Of a DNA stretch of 64,000 bases, positions 26,273-37,014 are shown piece by piece. The stretch comes from Bacteroidia bacterium (GTDB taxonomy: Bacteria; Bacteroidota; Bacteroidia; Bacteroidales; GWA2-32-17). The notes under the pieces are model-generated. The model was given only the letters and a program-made list of their open reading frames with translations, was not told where the DNA came from and searched no databases. The position numbers were made by a program, and so were the translations under genes. The DNA lies in NCBI GenBank assembly GCA_016218155.1, contig JACREQ010000059.1, positions 177,303 to 241,302 on the forward strand, in the 5' to 3' direction. Each line of letters begins with the position of its first letter. Position 1 is the stretch's first letter.

Positions 26273-26540
26273 AGAAAATTATATGCTAATAAAAGTGTTT
26301 ACTGGCTTAAGTTTTATAGTGATACCAAAAATACAAAATAATTTTTTAGTTCAGGTTTTTCACAAATAAAAAACCCCAACTCAATGGTTCGTGTCTTCAC
26401 GAAACAATGCAATGCTCGCAAAGAAAAACACTCTATTCCATTTTTTTATTTCTTTACCAATCATCTTCATAAAAGAGGGATAATAGGCAGGTCTATTTTA
26501 TCTGTGGTTGCGGATTATATTTGGTAAATGATTTTTTTAC
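26273..26540. other. Intergenic region between GNAT gene and groL terminator
   Basis: No gene is supportable. It contains a candidate -7 box at its lower end and a small hairpin TTCGTG/CACGAA at 26388-26403 with a four-base loop, of a wording often seen as an intergenic repeat in this phylum. Otherwise it is AT-rich sequence without clear features. Confidence 0.4.
26326..26333 (-). promoter_or_regulatory. Candidate -7 box for the GNAT gene
   Basis: TATTTTTG on the minus strand fits TAnnTTTG and lies about 54 bases before the ATG at 26272. A -33 element is not clear. Confidence 0.35.
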
Positions 26541-26571
26541 AAATAAAAAAAACCGCCATTTCGAGGCGGTT
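26541..26571 (-). terminator. Intrinsic terminator of the groS-groL operon
   Basis: On the minus strand a 7-bp G+C-rich stem (AACCGCC/GGCGGTT, loop of seven) is followed by eight T residues. It starts 25 bases after the groL stop. Confidence 0.85.
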
Positions 26572-26596
26572 CTTTATTTGTAACATTATACTTGTA

Positions 26597-28243
<1,647 letters not shown>

Positions 28244-28256
28244 TTATTTTAAATGA

Positions 28257-28538
28257 TTATTCTACAATTGCTAATAAGTCTGATTGTCTCATTATGAGAT
28301 ATTTTGCATCACCTTCAGTAATTTCGGTTCCTGCATATTTACCATAAAGAACCATATCGCCAGCCTTTACTTTCATTTCTTCGTCTTTAGTTCCTGTTCC
28401 AACTGCTACAACTTTACCACGTTGTGGTTTTTCTTGTGCTGTATCAGGAATAAAAATACCGCTTGCTGTTTTTACTTCAGCAGGTTGAGCTTCTATTAAA
28501 ACTCTGTCGGCTAAAGGTTTAATCTTGATTTTTGCCAT
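28257..28538 (-). CDS. groS: 10-kDa co-chaperonin GroES
   Basis: 93 residues. It begins [17 protein letters not shown], has the mobile-loop region [18 protein letters not shown] (about 25-42) with its GroEL-binding IFI, and ends [11 protein letters not shown]. All match the family. It caps GroEL and is first in a two-gene operon. I see no CIRCE element (TTAGCACTC-N9-GAGTGCTAA) upstream, so HrcA control is not indicated. A TCAAAA-T-TTTTGA palindrome on the minus strand about 70 bases upstream is the only symmetric element noted. Confidence 0.97.
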   Translation of the reverse strand: MAKIKIKPLADRVLIEAQPAEVKTASGIFIPDTAQEKPQRGKVVAVGTGTKDEEMKVKAGDMVLYGKYAGTEITEGDAKYLIMRQSDLLAIVE

Positions 28539-28661
28539 GATTTATTTTATTTAGTTAAACAATTATTTTTTTTGATCTGACAGCGCTAAGTCTAATTTTA
28601 TGCCATCAAAAATTTTGACAAAGAAAGCGACAATTTTACAATAACGTAAGTTAATAACAAT

Positions 28662-28695
28662 AAAAAATGTCAGTATGTATGACATACTGACATTT
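28662..28695 (-). terminator. Intrinsic terminator after secG
   Basis: A perfect 14-bp stem (AAATGTCAGTATGT with ACATACTGACATTT, loop of three) followed on the minus strand by a T-run. It ends the four-gene transcript coming from 32590 and separates it from groS. Confidence 0.85.
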
Positions 28696-28712
28696 AATAT
28701 ATGTATAAAATA

Positions 28713-29063
28713 TTATTTATTTTCTGGTTGATTTTGTCCTGCAGCACCTGTTGTTGGCATTTCAGGCATTGCTGCACCCGAACCTGGCATTGTTTTTACC
28801 TGATCTTCGATTTTTGATTTATTTGGATCTGCGGTTTCGCGAGGTATTGTCATACTTGCAACTACTGAAAACACTAAAAGTGCACCAGCAAGATACCATG
28901 TTGCTTTTTCTAGAAAATCTGCTGATCTGCGAGCACCCATAATTTGCCCTGCCGAAGCAAAGCTAGAAGTAAAGCCACCACCTTTTGAGTTCTGAACTAA
29001 AACAATTAATATTAGTAAAACACAAATGATAAAAATTGCTATTATAACTAAAGTGTAAATCAT
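28713..29063 (-). CDS. secG: Preprotein translocase subunit SecG
   Basis: 116 residues with two membrane helices (about 3-22 and 54-72) joined by the conserved cytoplasmic loop VQNSKGGGFTSSF and GARRSADFLEKATW. This is the diagnostic SecG motif. The C-terminal 40 residues are a low-complexity tail rich in Pro, Gly and Ala. It assists SecYE in protein export across the inner membrane. It is the last gene of the operon with lptE and the sigma-54 activator, 12 bases after the TPR gene. Confidence 0.95.
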   Translation of the reverse strand: MIYTLVIIAIFIICVLLILIVLVQNSKGGGFTSSFASAGQIMGARRSADFLEKATWYLAGALLVFSVVASMTIPRETADPNKSKIEDQVKTMPGSGAAMPEMPTTGAAGQNQPENK

Positions 29064-29074
29064 ACTTGATTGAT

Positions 29075-30850
29075 TTATTGATTACTATTTTGTTCCTTTA
29101 TTTTTAAAATAAGGTTTGCAAAGTAAATATTTTTTTCTGGATATTGCAAAGCTAATTTTTCATACATAGATATTGCCTTTTCTGTTAATCCTTGTTTGGC
29201 GTATATATCTGCAAGTGATTCAGACACTAACTCTATTTCGTTGTGTGAAATTAATGGTTCTTTTTGTCTTAAATTTGAGTTCTCGGGGGCAATTTTAAAG
29301 CTTAATCTTGGCTCAGATTTAATAAAAGCCTCTATTAAATCAGGGTTGGTTTTTGGCTTTGATACCTTTTTTGTGTCCTTTGAAATAAAATCCAGCCATT
29401 TTTCAAAAGGCATTGAGATTTGCTCAAGGTTTTCTGTTTTTTCAATTTCAGCAGAATCTTTTAAAACGGGTTCTTTTTCGAGTAAAGAATTAATATCGTA
29501 TGCAGGTGCTGTGAAAAGTGGAGTTTGTTCGTCAAATGGATAATCTTTAACAATAGTTGTTTCTTTTTCCAATGTAAACATTGAATCCTTGTTTGAAACA
29601 ACAATTTCATTATTCGTTATTTCTTCAGTAGTCTTTTCAGAAATAATTTCATCAATTTGTTTTTCATCAGAAACAATAAGTTTGTGTTTAAATTTTTTAG
29701 TAAATGAAACCGGCTCAATTTCTGTGACTTCTTCTTTTATTGGTTCTATTTCCTGAATTACATCATACTTTGTTAAATCTTCTTCTTCGGTAATAACTAT
29801 AAAATTATCTGCTGTAACATCTTCAATTTCAGGTTTGCTTTCAGCAATAATCTCTTCGTGTTTCTTTTCTTCAGGTATAACAATAAAGCTTTCGTCTTTT
29901 ACCTCTTTTACCTTTGATTTATGTTCAGCAATAATTTCATCAAGTAATTGTTCTTGATTAACAAAAGATTGTTCTTTTATTACAATAGGTATCGTTTCAA
30001 CTTTTTCTTTAATTTGTTCTTTAGATTTTCCCCTCTCCGCATGTATTGTTGCTACTTTTTTAAGTATCAGGTCGGCAAGACTTTCTTTTACAGGCTCCTT
30101 TTTAATAATTTCCTCTACAACTTCTTTTTCTTTTGTTATATAGTGTTCTTCAACAACTAGCACTGGAATTTCAGCTTGTGTTTTTTCGGTTACTTTTTCA
30201 TCTTTAACAATTTGCTCATAATCGATATTGTTTTGTGGAGTTTCTTTAATAACATCTGTTACCGGCAAAATTGGTTCTTCTGTTATTTGGTGATCTATAT
30301 TAATTGGTTCTGTTATAATTTCTTTTTCTTTTGCAATTTCTGTATATATTTCTGAATCATCATTCGTATTTATTTCTTCAGTTACTATAGGCAGAATGTT
30401 ATTTTCTTCTTTTGTTGGAATTTCTTCTTCCTTAGTTTCGATAATGTCAGTTAAAATGTCTGAAGTGGAAACTATAGTGGAATCTTTGCTATTAGTAATG
30501 GTTTCATCTTCTGTAACAACTTCAATTTCTTTAGTCTCTGGCGTTTCTGAAATATTGTGAATGTTGTTGTGTTCTGTGTTTGTGTTAAATGTTAATGTGG
30601 ATTCCTTTGAGTTTATTTTATTTTCATTTATTAATTCATACAATACTTTACGATTACCCGCATACGCTGAAACCACTCTTAGTTCATCATTGTATCTGTA
30701 GTCGTTAAGTAAGTGTAAGTTTTTTAAATATAATAATCTTGCTGATTGAAAATACGGGTAGCGTGTTATTAATTCGCTAAGTTCAGCTAGTGATTGGCTG
30801 TTAAGCGTATTGGGTTGCTCTAGATATGTGTAAAATGAGTCTAAATTCAT
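29075..30850 (-). CDS. Acidic low-complexity protein with C-terminal TPR motif
   Basis: 591 residues. The first 85 residues are a compact helical region (LITRYPYFQSARLLYLKNL). Residues 90-470 are a long stretch dominated by Glu, Ile, Thr and Lys with no predicted fold, and the last 65 residues carry one TPR-like unit (LADIYAKQGLTEKAISMYEKLALQYPEK). There is no signal peptide, so it is probably cytoplasmic. Homologs with this layout occur in the same operon order near secG in other Bacteroidota, as far as I recall. The function is unknown. It lies two bases downstream of lptE. Confidence 0.75.
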   Translation of the reverse strand: MNLDSFYTYLEQPNTLNSQSLAELSELITRYPYFQSARLLYLKNLHLLNDYRYNDELRVVSAYAGNRKVLYELINENKINSKESTLTFNTNTEHNNIHNISETPETKEIEVVTEDETITNSKDSTIVSTSDILTDIIETKEEEIPTKEENNILPIVTEEINTNDDSEIYTEIAKEKEIITEPINIDHQITEEPILPVTDVIKETPQNNIDYEQIVKDEKVTEKTQAEIPVLVVEEHYITKEKEVVEEIIKKEPVKESLADLILKKVATIHAERGKSKEQIKEKVETIPIVIKEQSFVNQEQLLDEIIAEHKSKVKEVKDESFIVIPEEKKHEEIIAESKPEIEDVTADNFIVITEEEDLTKYDVIQEIEPIKEEVTEIEPVSFTKKFKHKLIVSDEKQIDEIISEKTTEEITNNEIVVSNKDSMFTLEKETTIVKDYPFDEQTPLFTAPAYDINSLLEKEPVLKDSAEIEKTENLEQISMPFEKWLDFISKDTKKVSKPKTNPDLIEAFIKSEPRLSFKIAPENSNLRQKEPLISHNEIELVSESLADIYAKQGLTEKAISMYEKLALQYPEKNIYFANLILKIKEQNSNQ

Positions 30851-30852
30851 GC

Positions 30853-31362
30853 TTACCAGTTTGTGACTGCTGCGTTAAATATATCTTCAGTAAGTTTTTC
30901 AACAATTTGCTGAATAAGGTCTTCTTCAACGCTGCTTAATATTTTTGTACTTTCGTAGTCTGCAAACTGCGAAAATGATTTATCAAAATTAAGATTGGGG
31001 TTTTTTGCATTTGTGAATTTTACGTGAACTACTATGGTAAGTCTGTTTAAGCCGGCTGTTTCATTTCCCTGAATCGCCATTGGCATTGTGCTGTAATTTG
31101 TTATTTCGCCCTGAAAATCAAGGTCAGCTGAGCTGTTTATTAATTCCAGACTGGTTTGTGATGTTAATTTATTTTTTAAGGCCTCTGTAAAAACTGTGCT
31201 AAGTGTAGGTTGGAAAAGTGGTGCCTGATTTGGAAAAAATTGTACACTTAGAGTTTTCATTTCAGGAGAAAGTGATGCACCCGAAAATGAATAGTTAATT
31301 CTGCAACCCAAAATCCCAATTAATAAAAGAAAAGATAATATTAAAACCAGTTTCCTTTTCAT
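30853..31362 (-). CDS. lptE: LPS-assembly lipoprotein LptE
   Basis: About 169 residues from the ATG at 31362, preceded by a GGAG ribosome-binding site; a TTG at 31374 is also in frame. The signal ends in a lipobox (LIGILGC), so the protein is a lipoprotein. The mature part has the LptE pattern of the Bacteroidota: YSFSGASL, IQFF-like VQFFPNQAP, and FTEALKNKL. It would form a plug with LptD and help insert LPS into the outer leaflet. The start overlaps the end of the sigma-54 activator gene within a few bases. Confidence 0.87.
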   Translation of the reverse strand: MKRKLVLILSFLLLIGILGCRINYSFSGASLSPEMKTLSVQFFPNQAPLFQPTLSTVFTEALKNKLTSQTSLELINSSADLDFQGEITNYSTMPMAIQGNETAGLNRLTIVVHVKFTNAKNPNLNFDKSFSQFADYESTKILSSVEEDLIQQIVEKLTEDIFNAAVTNW

Positions 31363-31363
31363 G

Positions 31364-32590
31364 TTATTCTCCAAGATTATATTCTTTTATTTTTCTATAA
31401 AGTGTTCGTTCAGAAATACCTAATTCTGTTGCTGCTAATTTACGTTTTCCATGATACTTTTCAAGTGCCTTAATAATAAATTCTTTTTCCTTTTCTTCCA
31501 AAGAAAATGATTCTTCTTCAAAAATTTCTGTGTCCTGAATATTTTCGTGATTTACATTTGAAATACGAATAGTTGGCTCTGTGTTCTGATTAATAATTGT
31601 TTGATTATCTGTAACTGTTGGTTGATATGATTTTTCCCTTACCGGTACATTTCCTATTCTGTCGTGCATTATATCATTTACCAACTGCTTTAGTTCATTC
31701 ATGTCTTTTTTCATGTCGAACAGTATCTGATAAAGTATTTCTCGTTCAGAATTAAATGTTTTATTGTCAACAATGTCACCCGAAAAAATAGCTGGTAACT
31801 TGGAAGTAAATGCGTCTGGTAAATATTTTTGGAGAGAGTCTTCAGATATATCCCTGTTTTGCTCAATAATTGAAATTTGCTCTGTAATATTTTTAAGTTG
31901 ACGTACATTTCCCGGCCAACCATAATTAGTTAATGCCATCTGCGCACCAGGACTAAGCTTAATAGTCGGCATACGATATTTTTCGGCAAAATCGCTTGAA
32001 AATTTTCTGAAAAGTAAAAGAATGTCTTCTGTTCTGTCTCTTAGTGGAGGAACAAATATAGGAACGGTATTCAGCCTGTAATTTAAATCTTCTCTGAAAC
32101 GACCGGATTGTATCGCTCTTGGGATATCTACATTTGTTGCAGCAACAACTCTTACATTAGTTTTCTGAGATTGCGAACTACCGACTTTAAAAAATTCTCC
32201 CGTTTCTAAAACCCTAAGTAAGCGAACCTGTGTAGATAAAGGTAATTCTGCAACTTCATCCAAAAAGATTGTTCCGTTATGAGCTACTTCAAAATAACCT
32301 TTACGTTTTTCGTGGGCACCTGTAAAAGATCCTTTTTCGTGACCAAAAAGCTCTGAATCGATAGTTCCTTCCGGAATTGCACCACAGTTTACAGCAATAT
32401 AAACCCCATGCTTTCGTGGACTAAACTGATGTATAATTTGAGGAAAAATTTCTTTACCTGTACCACTTTCTCCTGTAATCAATACAGAAAGATCGGTTGC
32501 TGCTACCTGCATAGCAATATCAATAGCTCTTGTAAGCCCTGCCGAGTTTCCAATTATACCGAAACGCTGTTTAACTTGCTGAATATCCAT
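31364..32590 (-). CDS. Sigma-54-dependent transcriptional activator, no receiver domain
   Basis: 408 residues. An AAA+ domain starts at about residue 10: Walker A GESGTGKE (about 40-47), the sigma-54-contact loop GSFTGA (a variant of GAFTGA), Walker B GTIFLDEVAEL, and sensor region VRVVAATN. The C-terminus is a Fis-type HTH (LAATELGISERTLYRKIKEY). There is no N-terminal receiver or PAS domain, so its control must come by another partner or by level. It leads an operon that contains lptE, a TPR protein and secG, an arrangement common in this phylum. The target promoters are unknown. Confidence 0.93.
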   Translation of the reverse strand: MDIQQVKQRFGIIGNSAGLTRAIDIAMQVAATDLSVLITGESGTGKEIFPQIIHQFSPRKHGVYIAVNCGAIPEGTIDSELFGHEKGSFTGAHEKRKGYFEVAHNGTIFLDEVAELPLSTQVRLLRVLETGEFFKVGSSQSQKTNVRVVAATNVDIPRAIQSGRFREDLNYRLNTVPIFVPPLRDRTEDILLLFRKFSSDFAEKYRMPTIKLSPGAQMALTNYGWPGNVRQLKNITEQISIIEQNRDISEDSLQKYLPDAFTSKLPAIFSGDIVDNKTFNSEREILYQILFDMKKDMNELKQLVNDIMHDRIGNVPVREKSYQPTVTDNQTIINQNTEPTIRISNVNHENIQDTEIFEEESFSLEEKEKEFIIKALEKYHGKRKLAATELGISERTLYRKIKEYNLGE

Positions 32591-32618
32591 AACTCACAAT
32601 ATCATATAATGCAACTGA

Positions 32619-32626
32619 CAAAATTA
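32619..32626 (-). promoter_or_regulatory. Candidate -7 box for the sigma-54 activator operon
   Basis: TAATTTTG on the minus strand matches TAnnTTTG and lies about 30 bases before the ATG at 32590. The -33 element is not clear. Confidence 0.4.
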
Positions 32627-32815
32627 CAAAAAGATTGACATATTGCCATGAAAATTCTTTATGATATTGCAAAGATTAGATTTTTTTAACTGTTCCAAAA
32701 CTGGTTTAGATTTTTACATTTATGATATTTTATTTTTACTCATGTTGTAAAACAGTTAATTGCGGAATATCTTTCAAAAAATTTAATTATGATATTGTCT
32801 ACAAATATTTTTGAT

Positions 32816-32823
32816 TATTTTTG
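32816..32823 (+). promoter_or_regulatory. Candidate -7 box for the ATP synthase operon
   Basis: TATTTTTG at 32816-32823, with a TTG 18 bases upstream (32795-32797), would start transcription about 20 bases before the atpB ATG. A second TATTTTTG lies at 32806-32813, so the exact start is not certain. Confidence 0.45.
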
Positions 32824-32850
32824 TTTGCTTTTAAAAAACGAAATTATCGA

Positions 32851-33972
32851 ATGATATTGCTATTTAAAGCGTGTCGCAACATCTTTTTAGTTACAGTTTT
32901 ACTGTTTTCAGCTACTAAAATATGGGCAAACGAAATTGAAGTTGATTCTACAAAATCTGAAGCCGAAACCAAACATGAAAAAGCTTTTAAGCCCGGTGAT
33001 TTTATTATTGATCACGTACTTGACAATCATGAATGGCATATTGCAAACTTTAATGGTCATCATATAAGTATTCCTCTTCCGGTAATTTTATATAGCAGAA
33101 GCGAAAGAAATAGTGGTTTGCATGTTTTTATGTCCTCAAAATTTCATCATGGCGAAGAAGCATACGATGGGTTTAAATTGGAACTTGAGGGTCCGCATAA
33201 AGGTAAAATTGTTGAAGTAAACGAAGCAGGTGAAGTTGATGAAACCGCACCATACTTATTTGATCTTTCTATTACTAAAGTAGTTTTGGAATTATTTTTA
33301 GTATTTGCAATAATGCTTTGGATCTTCTTAAGTGTTTCAAAATCCTACAAAAAGAGAAAAGATAAAGCACCAAAGGGAATGCAATCCTGGATGGAGCCAT
33401 TAATTCTGTTTGTACGCGATGATATTGCACGACCTTCTATTGGTCATAAATATGAGAAATATCTTCCTTATTTACTTACAATTTTCTTTTTCATTTTTAT
33501 TTCAAATTTATTAGGTCTTGTACCTTTTTTCCCAGGTGGAGCAAACTTAACGGGAAATATAGCTATTACAATGATTTTAGCATTATTTACTTTTGTAATA
33601 ACTACTGTAAATGCTAATGCAAATTATTGGAAACATATAATAAATGCTCCAGGAGTTCCATGGTGGTTAAAAATTCCACTTCCATTAATGCCGATTGTTG
33701 AAATTATTGGAGTAGTAACAAAACCATTTGTACTTATGGTTCGTCTTTTTGCGAACATTACAGCTGGTCACATTATTGCTTTAGGTTTTTTCAGTCTTAT
33801 TTTTATTTTTGGTGAAATGAGTACTGGTGCAGGTTATGGAATCTCAATTTTATCAGTTATTTTTACTGTATTTATGTCAATGCTTGAACTTCTTGTTGCG
33901 TTTATTCAGGCATATGTATTTACATTGCTTTCGGCTATTTATTTCGGATTGGCCACCGAAGAACATCATTAA
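32851..33972 (+). CDS. atpB: ATP synthase F0 subunit a
   Basis: About 373 residues from the ATG at 32851; a TTG 30 bases upstream is also open. A signal-peptide-like start (FLVTVLLFSATKIWA) is followed by a 100-residue extracytoplasmic stretch typical of Bacteroidota AtpB, then five or six membrane helices. The essential arginine lies in LMVRLFANITAGH, the proton half-channel motif. It forms the stator channel next to the c-ring. It is first of six atp genes. Confidence 0.96.
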   Translation: MILLFKACRNIFLVTVLLFSATKIWANEIEVDSTKSEAETKHEKAFKPGDFIIDHVLDNHEWHIANFNGHHISIPLPVILYSRSERNSGLHVFMSSKFHHGEEAYDGFKLELEGPHKGKIVEVNEAGEVDETAPYLFDLSITKVVLELFLVFAIMLWIFLSVSKSYKKRKDKAPKGMQSWMEPLILFVRDDIARPSIGHKYEKYLPYLLTIFFFIFISNLLGLVPFFPGGANLTGNIAITMILALFTFVITTVNANANYWKHIINAPGVPWWLKIPLPLMPIVEIIGVVTKPFVLMVRLFANITAGHIIALGFFSLIFIFGEMSTGAGYGISILSVIFTVFMSMLELLVAFIQAYVFTLLSAIYFGLATEEHH

Positions 33973-33996
33973 AATTTCTTTAAACCTCAATAATTT

Positions 33997-34254
33997 ATGA
34001 TTACATTAACAATTATTTTACAGGCACTTGCAAACACAGCTATTGCAAAAATGGGAGCTGGTATTGGTGCAGGTATTGCTACAGTTGGCGCAGGTATTGG
34101 TGTTGGTAACATTGGTGCTAGTGCTTTAACAGCAATTTCCAGACAACCAGAAGCTTTAGGCGATATTCGTTCTAACATGATTATTGCTGCTGCACTTGTT
34201 GAAGGTGTTGCATTTTTTGCTATTGTTGTTTGTTTGTTAATTCTTTTCGTATAG
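33997..34254 (+). CDS. atpE: ATP synthase F0 subunit c
   Basis: 85 residues with two membrane helices and the polar loop SRQPEALG. The first helix has glycine repeats (GAGIGAGIATVGAGIG) that pack the ring, and the second carries the ion-binding glutamate in ALVEGVAFF. The residue after it is Gly, not Ser/Thr, and the Na+-binding pattern is absent, so proton coupling is likely. It is followed by a strong hairpin with a T-run, which could raise atpE mRNA relative to the downstream genes. Confidence 0.97.
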   Translation: MITLTIILQALANTAIAKMGAGIGAGIATVGAGIGVGNIGASALTAISRQPEALGDIRSNMIIAAALVEGVAFFAIVVCLLILFV

Positions 34255-34271
34255 AGAAGAAAAGAAATTCT

Positions 34272-34307
34272 TGCAAAGAAAGCGGTTGGCTTTCTTTGCA
34301 GGTTTTT
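34272..34307 (+). terminator. Terminator-like hairpin between atpE and atpF
   Basis: Perfect 12-bp stem TGCAAAGAAAGC/GCTTTCTTTGCA with a five-base loop, then GG and TTTTT. As it lies inside the operon it probably acts as a partial terminator or mRNA-protecting structure, matching the higher need for subunit c. Confidence 0.65.
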
Positions 34308-34358
34308 AATAAATTAATTATTAAACAATATTTACTAATCGCAAATCATATATAAATT

Positions 34359-34853
34359 ATGGAACTCGTAACCCCTGGAATAGGCCTCATTTTTTGGATG
34401 CTACTTTCTTTTACGTTAGTATTAATTATTCTCAAAAAATATGCATGGAAACCTATTCTAAAAATGATTAAAGAGCGTGAAGATAATATTGAGAATGCTC
34501 TAAAATCTGCTGAAAAAGCCAAAGATGAAATGGCAAAATTGCAGTCAGATAACGAAAGAATTATTAACGAAGCTCGTAAAGAACGAGACGTTGTGTTAAA
34601 AGAAGCACGTGAAATAAAAGACAAAATTATTTCTGATGCAAAAGTTCAGGCAGGTATTGAAGCAGGAAAAATTGTTGAAAATGCTAAATCGTTAATTCAA
34701 GGTGAAAAAATGGCTGCCCTTACCGATATTAAAAATCAGATTTCATTTTTATCTGTAGAAATAGCAGAAAAAATTCTTAAAAAGGAGCTTTCAAAAGATT
34801 CCAGTCAAAAGGAATATATCGAAAGTCTAATTAAAGATATTAACCTAAATTAA
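34359..34853 (+). CDS. atpF: ATP synthase F0 subunit b
   Basis: 164 residues with one N-terminal membrane helix (LIFWMLLSFTLVLIILKKY, about residues 9-27) followed by a long charged helix (about 40-150) that forms the peripheral stalk. The pattern WKPILKMIKEREDNIENAL just after the helix is typical. It connects F0 to F1 through subunit delta. It is three bases from atpH and about 100 bases after atpE. Confidence 0.95.
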   Translation: MELVTPGIGLIFWMLLSFTLVLIILKKYAWKPILKMIKEREDNIENALKSAEKAKDEMAKLQSDNERIINEARKERDVVLKEAREIKDKIISDAKVQAGIEAGKIVENAKSLIQGEKMAALTDIKNQISFLSVEIAEKILKKELSKDSSQKEYIESLIKDINLN

Positions 34854-34855
34854 GG

Positions 34856-35410
34856 ATGAACTATAGCAAAATAGGTGTTAGATATGCAAAGGCCTTATTA
34901 ATGGCTGCTGTTGAAGACAACCTTCTTGAGGATGTTAAAAACGACATGCTGTACATTGATGGTATAGTTAAAGCTGTTCCTGAGTTTAATCAGATTTTAC
35001 TTAGTCCTATAATTAAACCATCCGAAAAGCAAAATATATTTAAAGTTACTTTTGCTGCTACAATGTCAAAACTAACAATTAAGTTTTTAGAGATGCTTAT
35101 TTTGCATCGAAGAGAAAGCAGGTTAGAAGACATCGCAAGAAATTTCTTAGATCAGTATAGAAGTTATAAAGGAATTATTACAGCCTCACTTGTTACACCT
35201 ATTGAAATTGATGAGGCTTCTAAAAATAAAATCGCTGCTTTACTACAAAGCAAATACAATAAAAAAATTGAATTAACTCCAACAGTAGATCCTTCAATAC
35301 TTGGTGGATTTGTTCTACAGGTTGAGGACTTACAATATGATTCGAGTGTTCAGACTCGTCTCAGAAAAGTTCGTCAGGAATTAATCAATACTCAATTTAA
35401 AAACGAATAA
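34856..35410 (+). CDS. atpH: ATP synthase F1 subunit delta
   Basis: 184 residues, normal length. The N-terminal helical domain begins IGVRYAKALLMAAVE, and the C-terminal part has the family signature SLVTPIEID and VDPSILGGFVLQVEDLQYDSS. It sits on top of the F1 head and links it to subunit b. The start codon follows the atpF stop by two bases and is preceded by AGGA within the stop region. Confidence 0.95.
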   Translation: MNYSKIGVRYAKALLMAAVEDNLLEDVKNDMLYIDGIVKAVPEFNQILLSPIIKPSEKQNIFKVTFAATMSKLTIKFLEMLILHRRESRLEDIARNFLDQYRSYKGIITASLVTPIEIDEASKNKIAALLQSKYNKKIELTPTVDPSILGGFVLQVEDLQYDSSVQTRLRKVRQELINTQFKNE

Positions 35411-35422
35411 GAATTAAAATAT

Positions 35423-37006
35423 ATGGCAGAAATTAAACCGGGTGAAGTTTCCCAAATTTTAAGAAATCAGCTAAAAGGACTCACAGCCGATGCCGACTTA
35501 AGCGAAGTTGGTTCTGTACTTCAGGTTGGTGATGGTATCGCTAGAATTTATGGCTTATCAAATGTTCAGGCAAATGAAATGGTTGAATTTGAAAGCGGTA
35601 TGAAAGGAATCACCCTTAACCTAGAAGAAGATAATGTTGGAGTTGTGTTGCTTGGTTTGTCGGAAGGAATTAAAGAGGGTGATAAAGTCAAAAGAACCAA
35701 ACAGATTGCTTCAATAATGGTTGGTGAAGGTTTGTTGGGCAGAGTAATTAATACTCTTGGTGAACCAGTTGATGGTAAAGGTCCAATTTCAGGACAGCTT
35801 TATGAAATGCCTTTAGAACGTAAGGCTCCTGGTGTAATTTATCGTCAGCCTGTAAAAGAACCATTACAGACAGGTGTAAAATCTATTGATGCAATGATTC
35901 CTATTGGTCGTGGTCAGCGCGAGCTAATCATTGGTGACCGTCAAACAGGAAAAACTGCTATTGCAATAGATACAATTATTAATCAACGTGAATTTTTCGA
36001 AAAAGGAAAACCTGTATTCTGTATTTATGTAGCTATTGGTCAGAAAGGATCGACAGTTGCAAATATTGCAAAAACTCTTGAGAAAAATGGTGCAATGAGT
36101 TATACTGTAATTGTTGAGGCTACAGCAAGTGACCCCGCAGCAATGCAGTTTTATGCTCCTTTTGCAGGATGTGCAATTGGTGAGTTTTTCCGCGATTCTG
36201 GTCGTCATGCGCTTATAGTATATGATGATTTATCAAAACAAGCTGTTTCTTATCGTGAAGTTTCTTTGTTGCTCCGTCGCCCACCGGGACGTGAAGCTTA
36301 TCCTGGAGATGTGTTCTATTTGCATTCCCGTTTATTAGAAAGAGCAGCTAAAGTTATCGAATCAGATGAGATTGCTAGAACAATGAACGATTTACCTGAG
36401 GTATTAAAACCAATGGTAAAAGGTGGAGGTTCGTTAACTGCTCTTCCAATTATCGAAACTCAGGCAGGTGACGTGTCTGCATATATCCCAACCAATGTAA
36501 TTTCTATTACAGATGGTCAGATTTATCTTGAGTCAAATTTATTCAACTCCGGTATTCGTCCGGCTATTAACGTAGGTATTTCGGTATCACGTGTTGGAGG
36601 TAATGCTCAGATTAAATCAATGAAAAAAGTTGCCGGTACATTAAAAATTGATCAGGCACAATATCGCGAATTAGAAGCTTTCTCAAAATTTGGTTCCGAC
36701 CTTGATGCAGCAACAAAGGCTGTACTTGATAAAGGAGCAAAAAATGTTGAAATTCTAAAGCAAGGTCAGTATTCACCGGTATTAGTTGAAGAACAAATTG
36801 CAATAATTTATTGCGGAACAAAAGGATTACTAAAAGATGTTCCTGTTAAAAAAGTTGTAGAATTTGAGCGTGATTATTTAGAGTATTTAAGAACTAAGCA
36901 TGCTGACACTTTAGAAACTTTGCGTAAAGGAACTATAAATGATGATGTAACTGCTGTTCTTGAAAAAGTAGCTGCAGAAATTTCAGCAAAATTTAAAGTG
37001 CTTTAA
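35423..37006 (+). CDS. atpA: ATP synthase F1 subunit alpha
   Basis: 527 residues. Walker A is [13 protein letters not shown] (about 170-182) and the Walker B-type strand is [12 protein letters not shown]. The arginine finger region is in the conserved [16 protein letters not shown]...SITDGQI segment. It forms the non-catalytic nucleotide-binding subunits of F1. It lies 12 bases after atpH and eight bases before atpG. No interruptions are seen. Confidence 0.98.
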   Translation: MAEIKPGEVSQILRNQLKGLTADADLSEVGSVLQVGDGIARIYGLSNVQANEMVEFESGMKGITLNLEEDNVGVVLLGLSEGIKEGDKVKRTKQIASIMVGEGLLGRVINTLGEPVDGKGPISGQLYEMPLERKAPGVIYRQPVKEPLQTGVKSIDAMIPIGRGQRELIIGDRQTGKTAIAIDTIINQREFFEKGKPVFCIYVAIGQKGSTVANIAKTLEKNGAMSYTVIVEATASDPAAMQFYAPFAGCAIGEFFRDSGRHALIVYDDLSKQAVSYREVSLLLRRPPGREAYPGDVFYLHSRLLERAAKVIESDEIARTMNDLPEVLKPMVKGGGSLTALPIIETQAGDVSAYIPTNVISITDGQIYLESNLFNSGIRPAINVGISVSRVGGNAQIKSMKKVAGTLKIDQAQYRELEAFSKFGSDLDAATKAVLDKGAKNVEILKQGQYSPVLVEEQIAIIYCGTKGLLKDVPVKKVVEFERDYLEYLRTKHADTLETLRKGTINDDVTAVLEKVAAEISAKFKVL

Positions 37007-37014
37007 TTTAGTAT

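Noticed and set aside
26388..26403. TTCGTG/CACGAA hairpin as a terminator of the groL operon
   Set aside because: It has no T-tract in a useful position, and a proper terminator lies directly after groL. It is more likely a small intergenic repeat.
28539..28661. CIRCE (HrcA-binding) element upstream of groS
   Set aside because: I looked for TTAGCACTC-N9-GAGTGCTAA and did not find it; only a short TTAGCGCT-like string and an AT-rich palindrome are present.
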